In this document: piece by piece, positions 41,818-44,449 of the stretch
Layout of the letters: each line of letters starts with the position of its first letter
Numbering within the stretch: position 1 is the first letter of the stretch
Assembly: GCA_947631275.1 (NCBI GenBank)
Contig: CANRKR010000010.1
Coordinates: 1-44,449 of the forward strand
Origin: an uncultured Akkermansia sp.
Lineage (GTDB): Bacteria > Verrucomicrobiota > Verrucomicrobiia > Verrucomicrobiales > Akkermansiaceae
Length of the DNA: 44,449 nt
Direction: 5' to 3'
Program-made: the position numbers and the translations under genes
The notes under the pieces: generated by a model
What the model was told of the DNA's origin: nothing
Databases searched by the model: none
What the model saw: only the letters and a program-made list of their open reading frames with translations

Positions 41818-43218
41818 TCACAGGTTTTCCAACGCCTCAAGCAGCCTGGTGTGGATGCCGCCGAAACCGCCGTTGCTCATCACGAGCAGCACATCCCCGG
41901 ATTGCGCGTGGGCGACGACATGCTGCACGATTTCTTCGATGGAAGCGCCGAGGTGGCAGTCCGTGCCGGAGGCCAGTATCTGCTCCGTGAGCGTCTGCTC
42001 ATTCAACCGTTCTTCCGGTTTGAGCTTTTTGAAATTCTCCACCGGCGCGAGCGCCACGAAATCCGCCTTGCTGAGCGCCGTCGCTATTTCTTGCTGAAAA
42101 ACATTGCGTATCATCGTGTTGCTGCGCGGATCGAAGAGCACCCAGAGGCGGCTCTGCGGGAAACGCTGGCGCAGCGCATCGATTGCCTGAGCCACAGCCG
42201 TGGGGTGGTGCGCAAAATCATCCACCACCGTCACACCCTTCGCCACGCCCCGCACCTCCTGGCGTCGCGCCACCCCCTCGAAGCGCGAGAGCGAGCGGCG
42301 AATCTGCTCCGGCGTGAGACCGGCTTTCAGCGCGGCGCAGGCAGCCATCGCCGCGTTGCGAACGTTGAAAACGCCGACCATGGGGATGCCGTAGGGTTCG
42401 CCCTGCAGGGAGAAGCTGCACCCTTCCGGTTTCAGCTCAACCTGTTCGATGCGAATATCGGCATCCTCCCCCAGCCCCACGCTCACCATCTTCACCCAGG
42501 ACCCGAGTTCCTCCTCCCCCAGCCGCCGCACCTCCCGGCAGTTCGGGCAGTCCGCATTCATGAACACCACGCCGTCGCGCGGCACCGTGCGCAGCAGGCG
42601 TCGGAAGGATAGCTTGATCTCGTCCACATTGTTGTAGATGTCCGCATGGTCCATTTCAATGTTGTTGATGATCACCACATGCGGCAGGTAGTGCAGGAAC
42701 TTGGAACGCTTGTCGAAGAACGCCGTGTCGTACTCATCCCCTTCCAGCACGCAGTAGTCGGAATCCGTGAACCTTCCGCCGCGACCGAGGTTGCGCGCAA
42801 TCCCGCCGATCATGAAGCTCGGTTCCAGCCCGGCATCCTCCATCAGCCAGGTGAGCATCGATGTCGTTGTCGTTTTCCCGTGCGTCCCCGTCACCACAAA
42901 ATTCTTCTTTCCCCACAGAAAAAATTCCTTCATCGCCTCCGGCAGACTCATGTAGCGCAATCCACGTTCCAGCACAGCTTCCACCTCCTCATTCCCGCGA
43001 CTCATCGCATTGCCGATGACCACTAAATCCACATTTTCGGGGATGTTCTCTCCCCGGTAGCCCTTGTTTACCCTTATTCCTTCTTCCTCCAGAAACGTTG
43101 ACATCGGCGGATACACATTCGCATCCGAACCCGTCACCTCATATCCTCGTCGCGCCATCGCCGTTGCCACAGCTCCCATCGCTGTTCCGCAAATGCCCGA
43201 AAAATGAATGTGCTTCAT
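41818..43218 (-). CDS. mpl: UDP-MurNAc:L-alanyl-gamma-D-glutamyl-meso-DAP ligase (Mpl)
   Basis: 466 residues from the ATG at 43218; a GTG just before it (43221) is an alternative. It belongs to the Mur ligase family but matches Mpl rather than MurC: HIHFSGICGTAMG, TGSDANVYPPMST and DYCVLEGDEYDTAFFDKRSKF are Mpl blocks. The ATP loop is TGTHGKTTTT, and DDFAHHPTA and MSNGGFGGIH close the protein. Mpl reattaches recycled tripeptide to UDP-MurNAc, bypassing MurC, D and E. It confirms DAP-type peptidoglycan and wall recycling. Confidence 0.9.
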   Translation of the reverse strand: MKHIHFSGICGTAMGAVATAMARRGYEVTGSDANVYPPMSTFLEEEGIRVNKGYRGENIPENVDLVVIGNAMSRGNEEVEAVLERGLRYMSLPEAMKEFFLWGKKNFVVTGTHGKTTTTSMLTWLMEDAGLEPSFMIGGIARNLGRGGRFTDSDYCVLEGDEYDTAFFDKRSKFLHYLPHVVIINNIEMDHADIYNNVDEIKLSFRRLLRTVPRDGVVFMNADCPNCREVRRLGEEELGSWVKMVSVGLGEDADIRIEQVELKPEGCSFSLQGEPYGIPMVGVFNVRNAAMAACAALKAGLTPEQIRRSLSRFEGVARRQEVRGVAKGVTVVDDFAHHPTAVAQAIDALRQRFPQSRLWVLFDPRSNTMIRNVFQQEIATALSKADFVALAPVENFKKLKPEERLNEQTLTEQILASGTDCHLGASIEEIVQHVVAHAQSGDVLLVMSNGGFGGIHTRLLEALENL

Positions 43219-43225
43219 CACGCGT

Positions 43226-43254
43226 AGGGTATACTACACCCCCGCTATTTGCAA
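43226..43254 (-). promoter_or_regulatory. Promoter of mpl
   Basis: On the minus strand TTGCAA (43254-43249), 17 bp, TACCCT (43231-43226), then seven bases to the ATG at 43218. This is the leaderless layout. Confidence 0.55.
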
Positions 43255-43297
43255 GAAAATTGTAGGACAAATCACGGGCGCGTTTTTCAATTCGCAC

Positions 43298-43326
43298 TTG
43301 TTGTGCCTGTGCGTCTGTGATAGGAT
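43298..43326 (+). promoter_or_regulatory. Promoter of the cyclophilin / ABC-F operon
   Basis: TTGTTG (43298-43303), 17 bp, TAGGAT (43321-43326), six bases, ATG at 43333. It is divergent from the mpl promoter, with 43 bp between the two -35 boxes. Confidence 0.55.
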
Positions 43327-43332
43327 GAGGAC

Positions 43333-43860
43333 ATGGCAACGGATAAACATATCACCATGAAAACGAGCAAGGGCGATATCCGGTTGACCGTCTTTGCTTC
43401 CAAAACGCCGATGACGGCGGCAAGTTTCCTGAATCTGGCATCCCGCGGGTTCTACGATGGGCTGACCTTCCATCGGGTGATTGCCGACTTCATGATTCAG
43501 GGCGGCGACCCGGAGGGAACGGGGCGCGGAGGCCCCGGCTATCAGTTTGACGACGAATGCATACCGACCCTGCAATTCACCAGACCGGGACTGCTGGCCA
43601 TGGCAAATGCCGGAAAGACCTGGACCGGTCAGGGCACAAATGGCTCGCAGTTCTTCATCACCCATGTCCCTACCGAATGGCTCAACGGCAAACACACCAT
43701 CTTCGGCGAGGTTGTCGATGAAGAAGATCAATCCGTGGTGAACGCCATTGCTCAGGGGGACAAGATTCTCGGCATCGAGATCCACGATGATTGCGCCGAT
43801 CTCTTTGCAGAGCAGGCGGACAATATCAGCCGCTGGAATGCCAGGTTGAGCGGCAAGTGA
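43333..43860 (+). CDS. Cyclophilin-type peptidyl-prolyl cis-trans isomerase
   Basis: 175 residues with no signal peptide, so cytoplasmic. The active-site blocks FHRVIADFMIQGGDP, GTGRGGPGY, LAMANAG, NGSQFFIT and WLNGKHTIFGEV are complete. It speeds proline isomerisation during protein folding. The C-terminal 25 residues extend beyond the core fold. The following ABC-F gene starts three bases after its stop, so the two are co-transcribed. Confidence 0.93.
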   Translation: MATDKHITMKTSKGDIRLTVFASKTPMTAASFLNLASRGFYDGLTFHRVIADFMIQGGDPEGTGRGGPGYQFDDECIPTLQFTRPGLLAMANAGKTWTGQGTNGSQFFITHVPTEWLNGKHTIFGEVVDEEDQSVVNAIAQGDKILGIEIHDDCADLFAEQADNISRWNARLSGK

Positions 43861-43863
43861 TAC

Positions 43864-44449
43864 ATGGAATTAGCCGTCAGCGACCTGCGCATCGAGTTCG
43901 GTTCGCGCGTACTTTTTGACGGGCTCTCCTTTGTGGTGGAGCGCGGGGAGCGCATCGCCTTCGCAGGCAAAAATGGCGCCGGCAAGTCCACCCTCATGAA
44001 GTGCATCGTGGGGCAGCAGGAGCCGAACCGCGGGAGCATCCTCATGCCGAAGCACACGCGCGTGGGCTACCTGCCGCAGGAAGGCATCCATATCTCCGGC
44101 TCCCCCTTGTTGGAGGAGCTGCTCGGGAGCGTGGGGGATGTCGCGACGATGAGGGCGGAGGTGGAAGAGCTCTCCGAAGAGCTGCAAAATACCGCCGCAG
44201 ACGTCGCGCGCCACGCGGAACTCATCGAGGAAATAGGGCGGCTGGAGCTGCTGCTGCTCGACAGGGGAGCCGATGCTCTCAAGCCGCGGGCGGAGACAAT
44301 CCTGCGGGGGCTGGGCTTTTCAGCGGCAGATTTCGGACGCGACTGCGGTGAATTCTCCGGCGGGTGGCAGATGCGTCTGGCGCTGGCAAAGCTGCTGCTG
44401 CAGGAGCCGGAGGTGCTGCTGCTCGACGAGCCGACCAACCATCTGGATC
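43864..44449 (+). CDS. ABC-F family ATPase, N-terminal part (3' end outside window)
   Basis: The frame is open to the window edge, giving 195 full codons. The first nucleotide-binding domain is complete to its Walker B: Walker A G35-KNGAGKS-T43, signature FSGGWQMR, and LLLLDEPTNHLD at the cut end. There are no membrane segments. ABC-F proteins act on ribosomes (EttA, Uup or resistance types). The region between Walker A and the signature has a long charged helix; the subfamily cannot be named from half a protein. Confidence 0.9.
   Translation, partial: MELAVSDLRIEFGSRVLFDGLSFVVERGERIAFAGKNGAGKSTLMKCIVGQQEPNRGSILMPKHTRVGYLPQEGIHISGSPLLEELLGSVGDVATMRAEVEELSEELQNTAADVARHAELIEEIGRLELLLLDRGADALKPRAETILRGLGFSAADFGRDCGEFSGGWQMRLALAKLLLQEPEVLLLDEPTNHLD

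Noticed and set aside
41818..43218. Annotation of this gene as murC
   Set aside because: The blocks GICGTAMG, TGSDANVYPPMST and AFFDKRSKF are those of Mpl, not MurC.

Overview
The window looks like a chromosomal segment of a Gram-negative, diderm, peptidoglycan-making bacterium, probably a member of the Verrucomicrobiota (Akkermansia-like). This placement is an inference. It rests on moderately high GC, meso-diaminopimelate peptidoglycan genes (MurE with a DNPR motif, Mpl), outer-membrane and OmpA-type proteins, an almost complete lack of Shine-Dalgarno sequences, and a His-type (sulfide-using) Thi4 thiazole synthase that suits an anaerobe. No rRNA, tRNA, transposon, phage or CRISPR array was seen.

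Layout. 1-1000: the 3' end of an outer-membrane beta-barrel gene and two hairpins, one a classical terminator. 1005-3176: an Aas-like fusion (acyltransferase relic plus AMP-dependent acyl-activating domain). 3479-3604: a 41-residue poly-Gln lipoprotein with a strong terminator, followed by a gene-free gap. 4092-18562: a division and cell wall (dcw) operon, mraZ-rsmH-ftsL-ftsI-murE-murF-mraY-murD-LysM protein-ftsW-murG-beta-CASP hydrolase, tightly packed with several ATGA overlaps. murC, murB, ddl, ftsQ, ftsA and ftsZ are not in it. 18781-20991: a second Aas-like protein that has lost the main adenylation motifs. 21005-21787 (minus): thi4. 21865-25776: cysS-queF-queC-miaB, a tRNA charging and modification operon that shares a divergent promoter with thi4. 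25992-29387: a Deg-type periplasmic protease followed by a lipoprotein paralogue lacking all three catalytic residues. 29418-30530 (minus): alanine racemase. 30662-32749: an M3 oligopeptidase. 32859-33524: a lipoprotein. 33686-37490: ilvH, fabD and a class B PBP. 37631-41805: an M23 endopeptidase, an OmpA-like protein and a UvrD/Rep helicase. 41818-43218 (minus): Mpl. 43333-end: a cyclophilin and the start of an ABC-F ATPase.

The theme is envelope construction. MurE/F/D/G, MraY and Alr make lipid II. FtsI/FtsW and the PBP2-like protein polymerise and crosslink it. The M23 enzyme, LysM and OmpA-like proteins cut or bind peptidoglycan. Mpl recycles its peptides. FabD and the Aas-like proteins touch fatty acid supply, and the Deg pair would handle envelope protein quality.

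The most striking cross-cutting signal is promoter architecture. Ten promoters have a TTG-type -35, exactly 17 bp, a TA/CA-type -10, and then a start codon only 6-10 nt after the -10. This predicts leaderless or nearly leaderless mRNAs, and it resolves several start codons (thi4, cysS, the Deg protease, the M23 enzyme, the second Aas-like gene). The other main oddities are the two families with a degraded paralogue (Aas-like and Deg-like), an RsmH with about 185 extra N-terminal residues, and a class B PBP that seems to carry a signal peptide.
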